DNA of 10,791 nt from Candidatus Zixiibacteriota bacterium. Lineage in GTDB: Bacteria; Zixibacteria; MSB-5A5; GN15; FEB-12. Where the stretch lies: the NCBI GenBank assembly GCA_003641405.1, contig QNAF01000062.1:1-10791 (forward strand). The letters run 5' to 3'. Shown one piece after another: positions 1 to 6,439 of this stretch. Made by a program: the position numbers and the translations under genes. Numbering within the stretch: position 1 is the first letter of the stretch; the number at the start of each line of letters is the position of its first letter. Below the pieces are notes generated by a model. The model was not told the DNA's origin and did not search any database. It saw only the letters and a program-made list of their open reading frames with translations.

Positions 1-1
1 C

Positions 2-58
2 GGTGATCCTGCTAACGGATCGGGCGATCTAATCTACGTTACAGGCTCTCGGACCTGA
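2..58 (+). CDS. Possible C-terminal end of an upstream + strand gene (partial)
   Basis: Frame 2 is open from the window edge to a TGA at 56-58 and reads GDPANGSGDLIYVTGSRT. The alternating hydrophobic/polar ending DLIYVTGS looks like a beta strand closing a secreted or beta-rich protein, which would fit the neighbouring secreted genes. Only 18 codons are visible, so no family can be named. The other + frames close sooner: frame 1 at codon 2 and frame 3 at 30. If real, the gene is convergent with the SBBP gene at 233-1915. The alternative is that this is noncoding sequence belonging to the inverted repeat at 14-87, which overlaps it. Confidence 0.25.
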   Translation, partial: GDPANGSGDLIYVTGSRT

Positions 59-87
59 GGGCGGGTACAGATTCATCCCGATCCGTT
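14..87. repeat. Long inverted repeat with 11-bp perfect arms
   Basis: AACGGATCGGG (14-24) and CCCGATCCGTT (77-87) are perfect reverse complements. Inside them AATCT (31-35) pairs with AGATT (69-73), and CAGG (42-45) with CCTG (54-57), so the 74 nt can fold into a branched hairpin or cruciform. The left arm overlaps the last codons of the possible partial gene at 2-58. There is no T-run after either arm, so it is not a standard intrinsic terminator on either strand. It could be a dispersed palindromic repeat or a structured 3' end. Confidence 0.5.
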
Positions 88-120
88 CATTATGTTTAGC
101 TGAATTGTAAGATACAAGGG

Positions 121-224
121 CGGAACCAACCACTCCGAGAGTGCCTGTGGTTCCGACTTCGAGTAGGGCGGGTCCGTCTGCGAACCCGCCAATTGTCTTG
201 TAGGTTTGGGACCCCTGCGGTCCC
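121..224. repeat. Three consecutive hairpins downstream of the SBBP gene
   Basis: Three perfect inverted repeats follow one another. The first is CGGAACCA (121-128) with TGGTTCCG (148-155), enclosing a second stem CACTC (131-135)/GAGTG (139-143). The next is GGCGGGT (167-173) with ACCCGCC (184-190). The last is GGGACC (208-213) with GGTCCC (219-224). The last hairpin begins 8 nt beyond the TAG of the minus-strand gene at 233-1915, so on that transcript all three sit in the 3' untranslated region. No U-run follows any stem, so I favour REP/BIME-like dispersed palindromes or RNA-stabilising structures over a terminator. Confidence 0.55.
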
Positions 225-232
225 GACTCCGT

Positions 233-1915
233 CTACCAGTTATCCGTCCCATCGCAATTCTTCAAGTAGTGCGTCGGTGCGATAAACAACGCATCGATCA
301 ACTCTGACAGGTCAGCACCATCTATCGTCATAGGATCCGTAACCGGTCGGGCACTAGTGAAATCCACATCAGCCTCGCAGAGACAGATACCATCCCAACC
401 GTTCGTCGGATCGATAAACAGGCCGTGGATCATCATCGACAGGTCAGCTCCGTCATAGTTGAAGCCAAGCGCTTGCGGAGGTGGACCAGGCGCAGACTGA
501 TCAAGGTCACCAACAGATGGCGGGATACAGCAGGTAATACAAGGATTCGGCGGACCGCAGTCAGTTCCACCGCCCTGAAAATCTCCATCACCCGCCTCAC
601 ATGCGGTCTCAGTCTCAATGGCACACAAGTCATCATAGCAATAAGCACCTACTGCGTCCTGCAGCTTGGTCACGAAAACGTCAGTGTCGCCCTGAGAAGT
701 CTGATATGCATCCTGGGTCGGAAAATCAGATGACTGGGTATACCCAGTGACATAAGCACAGCCCGAAACGTCAACTGCGATACCATTGCCATAGTCGTTG
801 TCACTCCCCCCCAGGTAGGTGCTGTAAGCCAGATCATTTCCGGAACTGTTCAGTTTGGTCACGAAAGCATCAGTATAGCCACCTCCATAGGTCCCTTGAA
901 ATGCACTCTGGGTCGGGAAATCAGAAGACACAGTATGGCCGGTGATATAAGCATTGCCGGAACCGTCCACTGAGATGCCATAGCTGTTATCATGATAGCT
1001 ACCTCCTAAGTAGGTGCTGTAGGACAAGACCGGATCGATCACCAGAGTCAACTCTGCGTTGTAGCCATCAGGCAATTGGAAGCCGAATCTGTTTTCTGAA
1101 AGAAGAACGTACTCTCCATCGAGCACCAGCCGTTTATCGCCTTCCAGTTGATACACCACCGGTCTGAGTTCAGTGACATTGCCCCAGTCAGTTTCAACGA
1201 TCAACTCTCCAGCGTCGTTGACAGATAGAGACTTAGCACCTTCATACTCTATCTCTATCTGTGCGAAATCGGTCCCCGGCGAGACAATGAAATCGTACTC
1301 CATCTGCTTGCCGTTGCCGTAGTATTTGAGATCAATACCACTGTAGATTTCTTCCAGTACGATAGCCTGGTAATTGGGTACATCGGTGTGCCATTCATTC
1401 GGATCATTGCCGATGAAGTAGTTGCATTTGTACTCCATCAGACCCTCGCCGCGTACAGTCGGATTGGGATTGGCACCGACAAAGTTGGCTTTGATGACGA
1501 GTTGCTCGATGCTGTCTGGTTCATGGTTGAAGGGATCGCGCATGTGTTCGGAACCACCCTTCGACAGGCTCAGGGTGACATCGTTTTCCGGTTGGGTGGC
1601 ACCCTCAAACTTGTTTGGGGGTGTTTCTTGATCGTGGAATGCACCATGTTCAACCTCAAATGAATTTGAGGTTACCACCCGCCGAGTGAACTGGTAGACT
1701 GCACCCTCTGTCGTGAACCACATCGTGGCTCCACCGGCATTGGCTCGGAACAGCGCTTTCTCATCCCACTGCCCCAGGTTCTCTGTGAAAGCCAGTGGCA
1801 TAGATGTCAGATTGCGAGTCACCTGAACTCGATGCTCCCCTGTCGTATTGGATATTGTCGCCTGAATTGTCGAGTAGACCAGAAGAAGGCCAAGGAGAAG
1901 AACTGATCGTCGCAT
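233..1915 (-). CDS. Secreted SBBP-repeat protein with paired dockerin-like C-terminal motifs
   Basis: The 560-aa product starts with a basic-hydrophobic signal sequence (residues 1-20, RR at 2-3 then a leucine-rich core), so it is probably exported. Residues 38-293 match the domain that usually precedes SBBP repeats (I believe catalogued as DUF7948), with landmarks FTENLGQW, FVGANPNP, YFIGNDPNEW, SGIDLKYYGNG and VIDPVL. Two SBBP repeats follow (about 295-355 and 360-418; each has YSTYLGGS, G(I)xVDxSGxAYxTG, SSDFPTQ, DxFVTKL). Then comes a Cys-rich module with the C...C..GG.DC spacing (424-463), and a C-terminal pair of dockerin-like motifs, YDGADLSMMIHGLFI (487-501) and IDGADLSELIDALFI (531-545). 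SBBP proteins usually carry more repeats, so this propeller is short. Residues about 80-137 are a poorly conserved insert rich in palindromic DNA. The ATG at 1915 has AGGGG seven bases upstream and a good promoter at 1958-1986. Function is unknown beyond a likely extracellular or surface role. Confidence 0.85.
   Translation of the reverse strand: MRRSVLLLGLLLVYSTIQATISNTTGEHRVQVTRNLTSMPLAFTENLGQWDEKALFRANAGGATMWFTTEGAVYQFTRRVVTSNSFEVEHGAFHDQETPPNKFEGATQPENDVTLSLSKGGSEHMRDPFNHEPDSIEQLVIKANFVGANPNPTVRGEGLMEYKCNYFIGNDPNEWHTDVPNYQAIVLEEIYSGIDLKYYGNGKQMEYDFIVSPGTDFAQIEIEYEGAKSLSVNDAGELIVETDWGNVTELRPVVYQLEGDKRLVLDGEYVLLSENRFGFQLPDGYNAELTLVIDPVLSYSTYLGGSYHDNSYGISVDGSGNAYITGHTVSSDFPTQSAFQGTYGGGYTDAFVTKLNSSGNDLAYSTYLGGSDNDYGNGIAVDVSGCAYVTGYTQSSDFPTQDAYQTSQGDTDVFVTKLQDAVGAYCYDDLCAIETETACEAGDGDFQGGGTDCGPPNPCITCCIPPSVGDLDQSAPGPPPQALGFNYDGADLSMMIHGLFIDPTNGWDGICLCEADVDFTSARPVTDPMTIDGADLSELIDALFIAPTHYLKNCDGTDNW
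1555..1577. repeat. In-frame palindrome, 'CCTTCGACAGGCTCAGGG' type
   Basis: CACCCT (1555-1560) is inverted at AGGGTG (1572-1577) around TCGACAGGCTC. It is read in frame by the minus-strand SBBP gene as VTLSLSKGG (residues 113-121), inside a segment that the N-terminal domain does not normally conserve. I recognise this core as a short sequence scattered through many unrelated environmental bacterial genomes, often translated as LSLSKG or FDRLR. That is from memory, not a search. Confidence 0.6.
1600..1623. repeat. In-frame inverted repeat in the SBBP gene insert
   Basis: CACCCTCAAAC (1600-1610) is inverted at GTTTGGGGGTG (1613-1623) with one G-T wobble and a 2-nt centre. The minus-strand gene reads it as part of ETPPNKFEGA (residues 97-106). 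With its neighbours at 1555-1577 and 1652-1673 it makes the insert a chain of hairpins. Confidence 0.6.
1652..1673. repeat. In-frame near-perfect palindrome in the SBBP gene insert
   Basis: AACCTCAAAT (1652-1661) and ATTTGAGGTT (1664-1673) are perfect reverse complements separated by 2 nt. The minus-strand gene reads this as TSNSFEV (residues 82-88), just after the conserved VYQFTRR. Its arms resemble those of the inverted repeat at 1600-1623 (CC-T/C-CAAA ... TTTGAGG), which suggests related elements. Confidence 0.6.
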
Positions 1916-1957
1916 ATCTCCACCCCTGTGAATTGGGTTCTCTTACACCTCAGTCTG

Positions 1958-1986
1958 AATAAACACAATATGGACTGAAATGTCAA
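1958..1986 (-). promoter_or_regulatory. Sigma-70-type promoter for the SBBP gene
   Basis: On the minus strand a perfect TTGACA (-35, 1981-1986) is followed after 17 nt by TTTATT (-10, 1958-1963, four of six consensus bases). Transcription would start near 1951, leaving a leader of about 35 nt with AGGGGTGGAG just before the ATG at 1915. I found no comparably good promoter for the divergent + strand gene in the same 146-nt gap. Confidence 0.55.
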
Positions 1987-2061
1987 GACAATAGCGGGTT
2001 TGCGACTGTCTTTGGCCACGACCTTTCACAACAGATCGCGCTTGCTCGCCCGATCAGTGAA

Positions 2062-3600
2062 GTGTACACTGTGAGCGAAAGCAAATTGGATACAATGAAC
2101 CTCGCTGAAACATTCGCCGCAGTCACCGCAGTCATCATCTTGTTACTGTTCCTGTTATTTGCTCTATCATCTGTTCGAGAACGCAAGCCGCGTGCGGCAC
2201 TGATCAGTTTGGGATTGGTGTTAGCGATCATTATCGTAGCCGCGTGCACCCTTCTGTGCTGGCAGCCATCAGACAATGTGCTAGTAGGAGTCACTTCCGC
2301 GGTCTGGTTTCTGGCACTGCTCTACTTCTTACCGTCAGGCAAACCTTCGCGGATGGTGATTAGCACGATCACCGAGAGAGTTGATGAACGTGATATCATG
2401 TTTGCTCGCGAAGAATATGTCTCCGGAACCGAGAGGTATGAGCAGTACTATATCACACGTCCGCAATATAAGGAGGTAGATGACCGGCTTCGGAAGCTAC
2501 CTGCATTGCTTACCCCCGGCGGGCGTTATTACGATCCGGAGGGGGTAAAACGAATCAATGAGGTTATCGCGAAAATCAAGAAACTGACCACCGAAGTGGA
2601 CGGAGAAGTGTCTTCCCAACGCACAGGGCTTGTTGATAAAATCCATAGCAGTGTTGTGTCGGGTCCTGATTCCGCAAAGCGGGATTGTGACCCGACACGT
2701 AACACCATGCCACAGAACAGAGTCAGGTCTCACAAACCTGCTATCGCAGATTTGAAGGACCTGACTCAACTAAGGGAGAGGACTTTTTCAACACTCCCCA
2801 TAGGTGGCGAGCCCCTCGTCATGACTGCCGAGATCAAGAATCGCGTGCTTCGGATGGGTGCCGATGAAGTCGGGGTTGCAGAACTCAATCAGATGTTCGT
2901 GTACTCACACGTCGGTCGTGGGCCGGAGCCCTGGGGACAGCCGATTGAACTGAGCCACAAGTTTGCGATTGTGTTTTCTCTGGAGATGGACTACAAAGCT
3001 GTCAATCAGGCTCCGGATCTTCCGATTACCGAAGAATCCGTCCGACAGTATCTTCGTGCGGCAACCATATCGGTCGAACTGGCGCGACTGATTCGCGGCC
3101 TGGGTTATCCCGCGCGGGCTCACATATCAGATAGCAACTATCAGATCATGCTACCACCGGTGGCGCAGGATGCCGGTCTCGGTGAACTCTCGCGTACGGG
3201 CTATTTGATTTCGAAAAAACTCGGCGCGCGTATCCGACTGGGCGCCGTGACCACCGACTTGCCGCTAATACCGAATAAACCGGTTGCATTTGGGGTACAG
3301 GACTTCTGCTCGGTTTGTCTCAAGTGCGCCGACAACTGCCCTTCCGGCGCGATTCCTCATGGTGGTAAAACAACAGTACGCGGAGCCGAGAAGTGGCAAC
3401 TCAATGTTGAACAATGCCTGCGATTCTGGCGCGTGGCCGGGACCGACTGCGGGCTCTGCATGAAGGTTTGTCCCTACAGCCATCCACCGACATTTGTTCA
3501 CAACATCGTGCGTACAGGAATCAGACATTCCACTTTTGCGCGAAGGGTCTCTGTCTGGGCAGATGATCTCTTCTACGGTCGGAAAGCCAAACTGAACTGA
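2062..3600 (+). CDS. Membrane-anchored reductive-dehalogenase-like (RdhA) corrinoid iron-sulfur protein
   Basis: RdhA enzymes remove halogens from organohalides with a corrinoid and two [4Fe-4S] clusters. Seen here: three membrane helices (about 16-37, 45-66, 73-91); a soluble stretch with DERDIMFAREEY (108-119); a repeat-derived linker (199-236); then the catalytic region (about 252-480). RdhA hallmarks are LRMGADEVGVAEL, IRGLGYPARAH, DAGLGELSRTGYLIS, TTDLPLIPNKP, cluster 1 C416-x2-C419-x2-C422-x3-C426-P, and cluster 2 C452-x10-C463-x2-C466-x3-C470-P. By hand placement against PceA, Tyr330, Asn359 and Arg392 are candidates for its Tyr246/Asn272/Arg305. There is no Tat motif and no RdhB-like anchor gene nearby. 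Positive charges after helices 1 and 3 predict a cytoplasmic catalytic domain. The GTG at 2062 is the longest start; GTG 2071 and ATG 2095 (MNLAETF) are also possible and none has a strong ribosome site. Family call is fairly sure, substrate unknown. QueG is unlikely given the length and the cluster-2 region. Confidence 0.8.
   Translation: MYTVSESKLDTMNLAETFAAVTAVIILLLFLLFALSSVRERKPRAALISLGLVLAIIIVAACTLLCWQPSDNVLVGVTSAVWFLALLYFLPSGKPSRMVISTITERVDERDIMFAREEYVSGTERYEQYYITRPQYKEVDDRLRKLPALLTPGGRYYDPEGVKRINEVIAKIKKLTTEVDGEVSSQRTGLVDKIHSSVVSGPDSAKRDCDPTRNTMPQNRVRSHKPAIADLKDLTQLRERTFSTLPIGGEPLVMTAEIKNRVLRMGADEVGVAELNQMFVYSHVGRGPEPWGQPIELSHKFAIVFSLEMDYKAVNQAPDLPITEESVRQYLRAATISVELARLIRGLGYPARAHISDSNYQIMLPPVAQDAGLGELSRTGYLISKKLGARIRLGAVTTDLPLIPNKPVAFGVQDFCSVCLKCADNCPSGAIPHGGKTTVRGAEKWQLNVEQCLRFWRVAGTDCGLCMKVCPYSHPPTFVHNIVRTGIRHSTFARRVSVWADDLFYGRKAKLN
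2656..2698. repeat. 43-nt palindromic element inside the RdhA-like gene (element 1)
   Basis: The arms GTGTCGGGTC (2656-2665) and GACCCGACAC (2689-2698) are perfect reverse complements. An inner stem ATTCCGC (2669-2675)/GCGGGAT (2679-2685) has one G-T wobble and an AAA loop, so nearly the whole element folds. GTT (2653-2655) and AAC (2701-2703) could extend the stem after a 2-nt bulge. It is read in frame as SGPDSAKRDCDPTR (residues 200-213), between the membrane anchor and the catalytic domain. Its reverse complement resembles element 2 at 2720-2767. Confidence 0.75.
2720..2767. repeat. 48-nt palindromic element inside the RdhA-like gene (element 2)
   Basis: GAGTCAGGTC (2720-2729) and GACCTGACTC (2758-2767) are perfect reverse complements. 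Inside them CAAA (2733-2736) pairs with TTTG (2751-2754), and CTGC (2738-2741) with GCAG (2746-2749), around a TATC loop. It is read in frame as residues about 220-236. Element 1 in reverse complement shares the order GGTC, CACAA-type spacer, inner GC stem, AGGACC and GAC arm, so the two are members of one family in opposite orientation, 21 nt apart. Confidence 0.75.
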
Positions 3601-3907
3601 TCTCTAAACTGTGCGACACCTGCCAGTCAATCTACAAAGAGGCCTAAAGGGGTTCCGAAAATCTTGTGCTGACGCATACAGTGACTGTTCCCAGAAAAGA
3701 CGGACCCACGGCTCGAAAAAAAAGCAAAAAAAAGGCCCCGAGCGGGGGGAGGGAGATACGCGCGGGACCATCATTTGCGGCCATGATGTCAGATATTGTT
3801 GCAAGGTCTGGCCGCTCTATGTACTACCTATTAACGTAAAAAATTGAAAAACGTCAATACGGGTAAACTACGTATTCTATTGCGTATACTGCTTGATTCC
3901 GCAAGCT
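3601..3907. other. Intergenic region between convergent RdhA-like and PAS-LuxR genes
   Basis: No gene is supported in these 307 nt. The region holds a terminator-like element for the minus-strand gene (3716-3749), a 7-bp inverted repeat GCGGCCA (3777-3783)/TGGCCGC (3809-3815) with a 25-nt loop and no T-run, and a small AT-rich hairpin AATACG (3856-3861)/CGTATT (3871-3876) just beyond the PAS gene's stop. No clear terminator for the + strand RdhA-like gene is visible. Confidence 0.6.
3716..3749 (-). terminator. Terminator-like GC hairpin plus U-tracts, minus strand
   Basis: Read on the minus strand, CCCC (3747-3744), loop GCTC and GGGG (3739-3736) form a short hairpin. It is followed by CC and then two runs of eight T (from 3733-3726 and 3723-3716). 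The orientation fits the PAS-LuxR gene, whose stop is about 160 nt upstream. The stem is only 4 bp, so termination may be weak. Confidence 0.4.
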
Positions 3908-5944
3908 TCAGTGGGATCTGAGATATGTTGCAAGGCTGATACGCTTATTGGTTATCCCAAGTTTTTTCCTGATCTGTTCTCGGTGCTTCTGAACTGTCAG
4001 TAGTGACAGGTTGAGGTCTTCGGATATCTGTTTCGAGGAATCCCCATTCTTGATCATCCCACAGACCTCCGATTCCCTGGAAGTCAGTCTGACATAGCGT
4101 CTCTCGAAATCGTCCAAGTCCTTGGATAGTATCGCATCAAGTGTAATCTCAAGGGCCTCGAACTCACTGATTCGGGTTGGGGGGGCTTCTTCCTTGAGCT
4201 TTCGCAAGAATGGAACCAGTGCTTTTTCCAGATCCCTGCTCATCTGTTGCTGGTAAGTTTGCTTCTCACTGTCGATATGTTCCAGGACTTGTCTCAGGGC
4301 AATGTTCTTCTCGGTGAGAGCATCGTGCTTTTTCCTTAGCTCCTCTGTCTTTCCTCTCAGATCATCTTCGCTCTGCTTGCGACCGGTGATATCAAAAACG
4401 ACACCATCAACTCCCTCGTAGTCGCCACTTCCTGAAAACCGGGAAGACTTGTGATCTTCAACCCAGCGGATTACACCATCCTTGGCGATGATTCTGTACT
4501 CCTGGATGATGCTGCCCGGTTCTTCGGAAATCTCAAGTGCTTCACGGAAAACCCTGTCTCTGTCGTCAGGATGTATGATATCCGCCCAGCGCATCTCCGG
4601 CGATGTGATTTCCTTAGGAGTGTATCCATAGATTGTCTCGCTGTTGTAAATGAGCTCACATGACCAGTCTGTTCTTCCGCGGTAAATCATACCAGGGATA
4701 TTGCGGGCAAGGTCGTTGTAACGCAACTCGCTCTTCCACAACGCCTGCTGAGCCTGCTTCCGCTCAGTGATATCGCGCATTGTACCTATCATACCGATAG
4801 TATTGCCTGACTTGTCACGAAGCAGCGTGTTGTGCATAAGGGTTGGAAAAACAACCCCGTTTTTCCGAACATGCCATATCTCGTCCTTGAACTCTCCAGT
4901 CTCCTTGATCTGTCTGTTGGCAGCGTCTACGGAGAGCATTTGCTCGGAAGTATGGAAAATGGCCAGGTTTTGTCCCAGAAGTTCCTCCGGCGTGTAACCG
5001 TGCATTTCCGCGAAAGCGTTATTTGCGAACAGTACTTTCCCGTGAAGGTCAACGAGAGCAATTCCCTCGGAGCTCTGCTGAACAATCGAAGACAAAAGGC
5101 GTTGTTGCTCCTCAGCTCGTCTGCGCTCGGTAATGTCCTTTACCGTCCCAAGGCTGGCAACTTTGCCGTTGTAAGTAATGATCCCCACCGACATGTTCAC
5201 CATCACCCTGGTGATTCCGTCCTTGTGGAGCGTACGAAACTCATATTCCCTGGGGAGGTCTTCACCCGCCTGCCTTCGTCGATACCGGTCTGCCACGATC
5301 TCCAGGTCTTCCGGTGCAACAAGACTTTGGAAGTCCATGCCAACTATCTGCTCCGCGGTGTAGCCAACAATGTTAGCGAAAGCTTCATTGACGAACACCA
5401 TCTTATTGTCTTGAATGATGAAAACACCATCCTGGATATCCTCAACCAATGCGCGGTATTTCGCCTCGCTCTCCCGCAGGGCTTTTTCAGCATTTCTGTA
5501 CTCCGTGATGTCGTGATAGTCTATCACAATACCGTTCACGCAAGGAACAGTAAGGCAATCTCGCAACACGCCCTCAAATGTCCGCCAGGAACCATCCTTG
5601 TGTCGAAGCCGAACATTCTCAATCTGGATAGACTCCCCGGATTCTTTGAGTAGTTCAAGATCTCTGGCAACTGACGCCTGATCGTCTGGGTGCATAAATG
5701 CGGCAGTACCCTTTCCCACCATCTCCTCTGGAGCGTACCCGAGTGTCTGCATGCAGGAAGGACTTACGTACCGTACAACGCCGGAGTCGTCCACGATCTG
5801 AATGACATCAACAACGCTCTCTATGAGCGCCTGGAGAAGTCCGCTATCCGCTAAGTTGCTGCCTTCAGTCCCGGAATCCGGATGTCCCGGCACAGCCGCA
5901 CCCTGTGAGTCTGATCTACTATTGTCGTCAGAGTTTTTCATCAT
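3908..5944 (-). CDS. Four-PAS sensor protein with LuxR-type DNA-binding domain
   Basis: The 678-aa product is predicted to be a soluble one-component regulator. A polar N-terminus (1-33) is followed by four PAS/PAC units: about 34-148 (HPDD at 85-88, closing DITEYR), 160-275 (DITERR), 281-396 (DITERK) and 405-523 (HPDD at 458-461, DITGRK). A coiled coil follows (about 523-575), then a linker with LVPFLRKLKEE, and a GerE/LuxR HTH (617-676; LTSRESEVCGMIKNG, SKQISEDLNLSLLTVQKHREQIRKKLG in part). The VPFL...L...F..LTSRE arrangement is familiar from PAS-LuxR proteins of sediment and sulfate-reducing bacteria. No H-box, ATPase or receiver domain is present, so a ligand or cofactor in a PAS domain probably controls DNA binding directly. 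PAS cofactors cannot be told from sequence. Start: tandem ATGs at 5944 and 5941 with GGAAA upstream. It is transcribed alone and convergent with the RdhA-like gene; its targets are unknown. Confidence 0.88.
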   Translation of the reverse strand: MMKNSDDNSRSDSQGAAVPGHPDSGTEGSNLADSGLLQALIESVVDVIQIVDDSGVVRYVSPSCMQTLGYAPEEMVGKGTAAFMHPDDQASVARDLELLKESGESIQIENVRLRHKDGSWRTFEGVLRDCLTVPCVNGIVIDYHDITEYRNAEKALRESEAKYRALVEDIQDGVFIIQDNKMVFVNEAFANIVGYTAEQIVGMDFQSLVAPEDLEIVADRYRRRQAGEDLPREYEFRTLHKDGITRVMVNMSVGIITYNGKVASLGTVKDITERRRAEEQQRLLSSIVQQSSEGIALVDLHGKVLFANNAFAEMHGYTPEELLGQNLAIFHTSEQMLSVDAANRQIKETGEFKDEIWHVRKNGVVFPTLMHNTLLRDKSGNTIGMIGTMRDITERKQAQQALWKSELRYNDLARNIPGMIYRGRTDWSCELIYNSETIYGYTPKEITSPEMRWADIIHPDDRDRVFREALEISEEPGSIIQEYRIIAKDGVIRWVEDHKSSRFSGSGDYEGVDGVVFDITGRKQSEDDLRGKTEELRKKHDALTEKNIALRQVLEHIDSEKQTYQQQMSRDLEKALVPFLRKLKEEAPPTRISEFEALEITLDAILSKDLDDFERRYVRLTSRESEVCGMIKNGDSSKQISEDLNLSLLTVQKHREQIRKKLGITNKRISLATYLRSH

Positions 5945-6377
5945 ATTTCCAGAAACACTGCTTCAGCATACGATCTTTTTCGACGTCTCAGACATATCAA
6001 GTTGCTGGCTCGGAAGTTGCCCATGATGTGATCGGTACGCTGCACTTGACCGATCTTTACCTGGCCTAGTTCGCAACGCTCGGGCATCGTTGTAAGTCAT
6101 TCAACATAAGATAACCCAAGAGGGTCAGAAACGCAAGGGAGCAGGCAGGTTTTCGACGGCGCCCTACAGGGGGTTACCATGGTAGTAACCGCAAAGGTTG
6201 CACCTTGCCTTATTCAACAGCTTGGACCCTGTAAACAAACCCTGTGTCCGGCACATGAGTATATCTGTCACGCACAAGAATATAGCTACTTTAGATGATT
6301 CGCAGAGCAAGCTGTGCGCGACCCAAATGGACAAGGGCGACTCTGTTCGGTTCATCTAATCTAATTTCCCCAAATTG

Positions 6378-6437
6378 TGTAAATGATATTTGTCAAGATG
6401 TAAATAATACTTGACATTATGTCGATAATCATTTACA
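6378..6437. promoter_or_regulatory. Operator array of TGTAAATRAT half-sites over the xre promoter
   Basis: TGTAAATGAT occurs at 6378-6387, TGTAAATAAT at 6399-6408 (21 bp later, two helical turns, same orientation), and the exact inverse ATCATTTACA at 6428-6437, overlapping the -10 box. Interleaved are TGTCAAG (6391-6397)/CTTGACA (6410-6416), whose right arm contains the -35 box, and GACAT-T-ATGTC (6413-6423). Sites overlying both promoter boxes are the usual layout for repression. The likely ligand is the Xre-type protein encoded 44 nt downstream; that link is inference. Confidence 0.7.
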
Positions 6438-6439
6438 TT
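6411..6439 (+). promoter_or_regulatory. Sigma-70-type promoter of the xre/membrane-protein operon
   Basis: A perfect TTGACA (6411-6416) is followed by a 17-nt spacer and TACATT (6434-6439, four of six consensus bases). Transcription would begin near 6446, giving a leader of about 35 nt before the ATG at 6481. Confidence 0.7.

Noticed and set aside
425..733. 102-codon + strand open frame
   Set aside because: It is the reverse of the Cys-rich and dockerin-like part of the SBBP gene and is arginine-rich nonsense in translation.
2062..3600. Epoxyqueuosine reductase (QueG) identity
   Set aside because: The length, three membrane helices, TTDLPLIPNKP segment and the C-x10-CxxCxxxCP cluster-2 pattern fit RdhA-like proteins better.
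3777..3815. 7-bp inverted repeat as terminator for the RdhA-like gene
   Set aside because: The loop is 25 nt and no T-run follows on either strand.
4832..5653. 273-codon open frame on the + strand
   Set aside because: It is antisense to the PAS-LuxR gene, its translation has no recognisable motif, and the minus-strand frame shows clear PAS domains throughout.
3908..5944. Hybrid histidine kinase
   Set aside because: No H-box, N/G-box ATPase motifs or receiver aspartate; the C-terminus is a LuxR-type HTH.
6164..6355. 63-codon minus-strand open frame in the long intergenic region
   Set aside because: No ribosome site, no signal or domain, and an unlikely residue composition; treated as chance.
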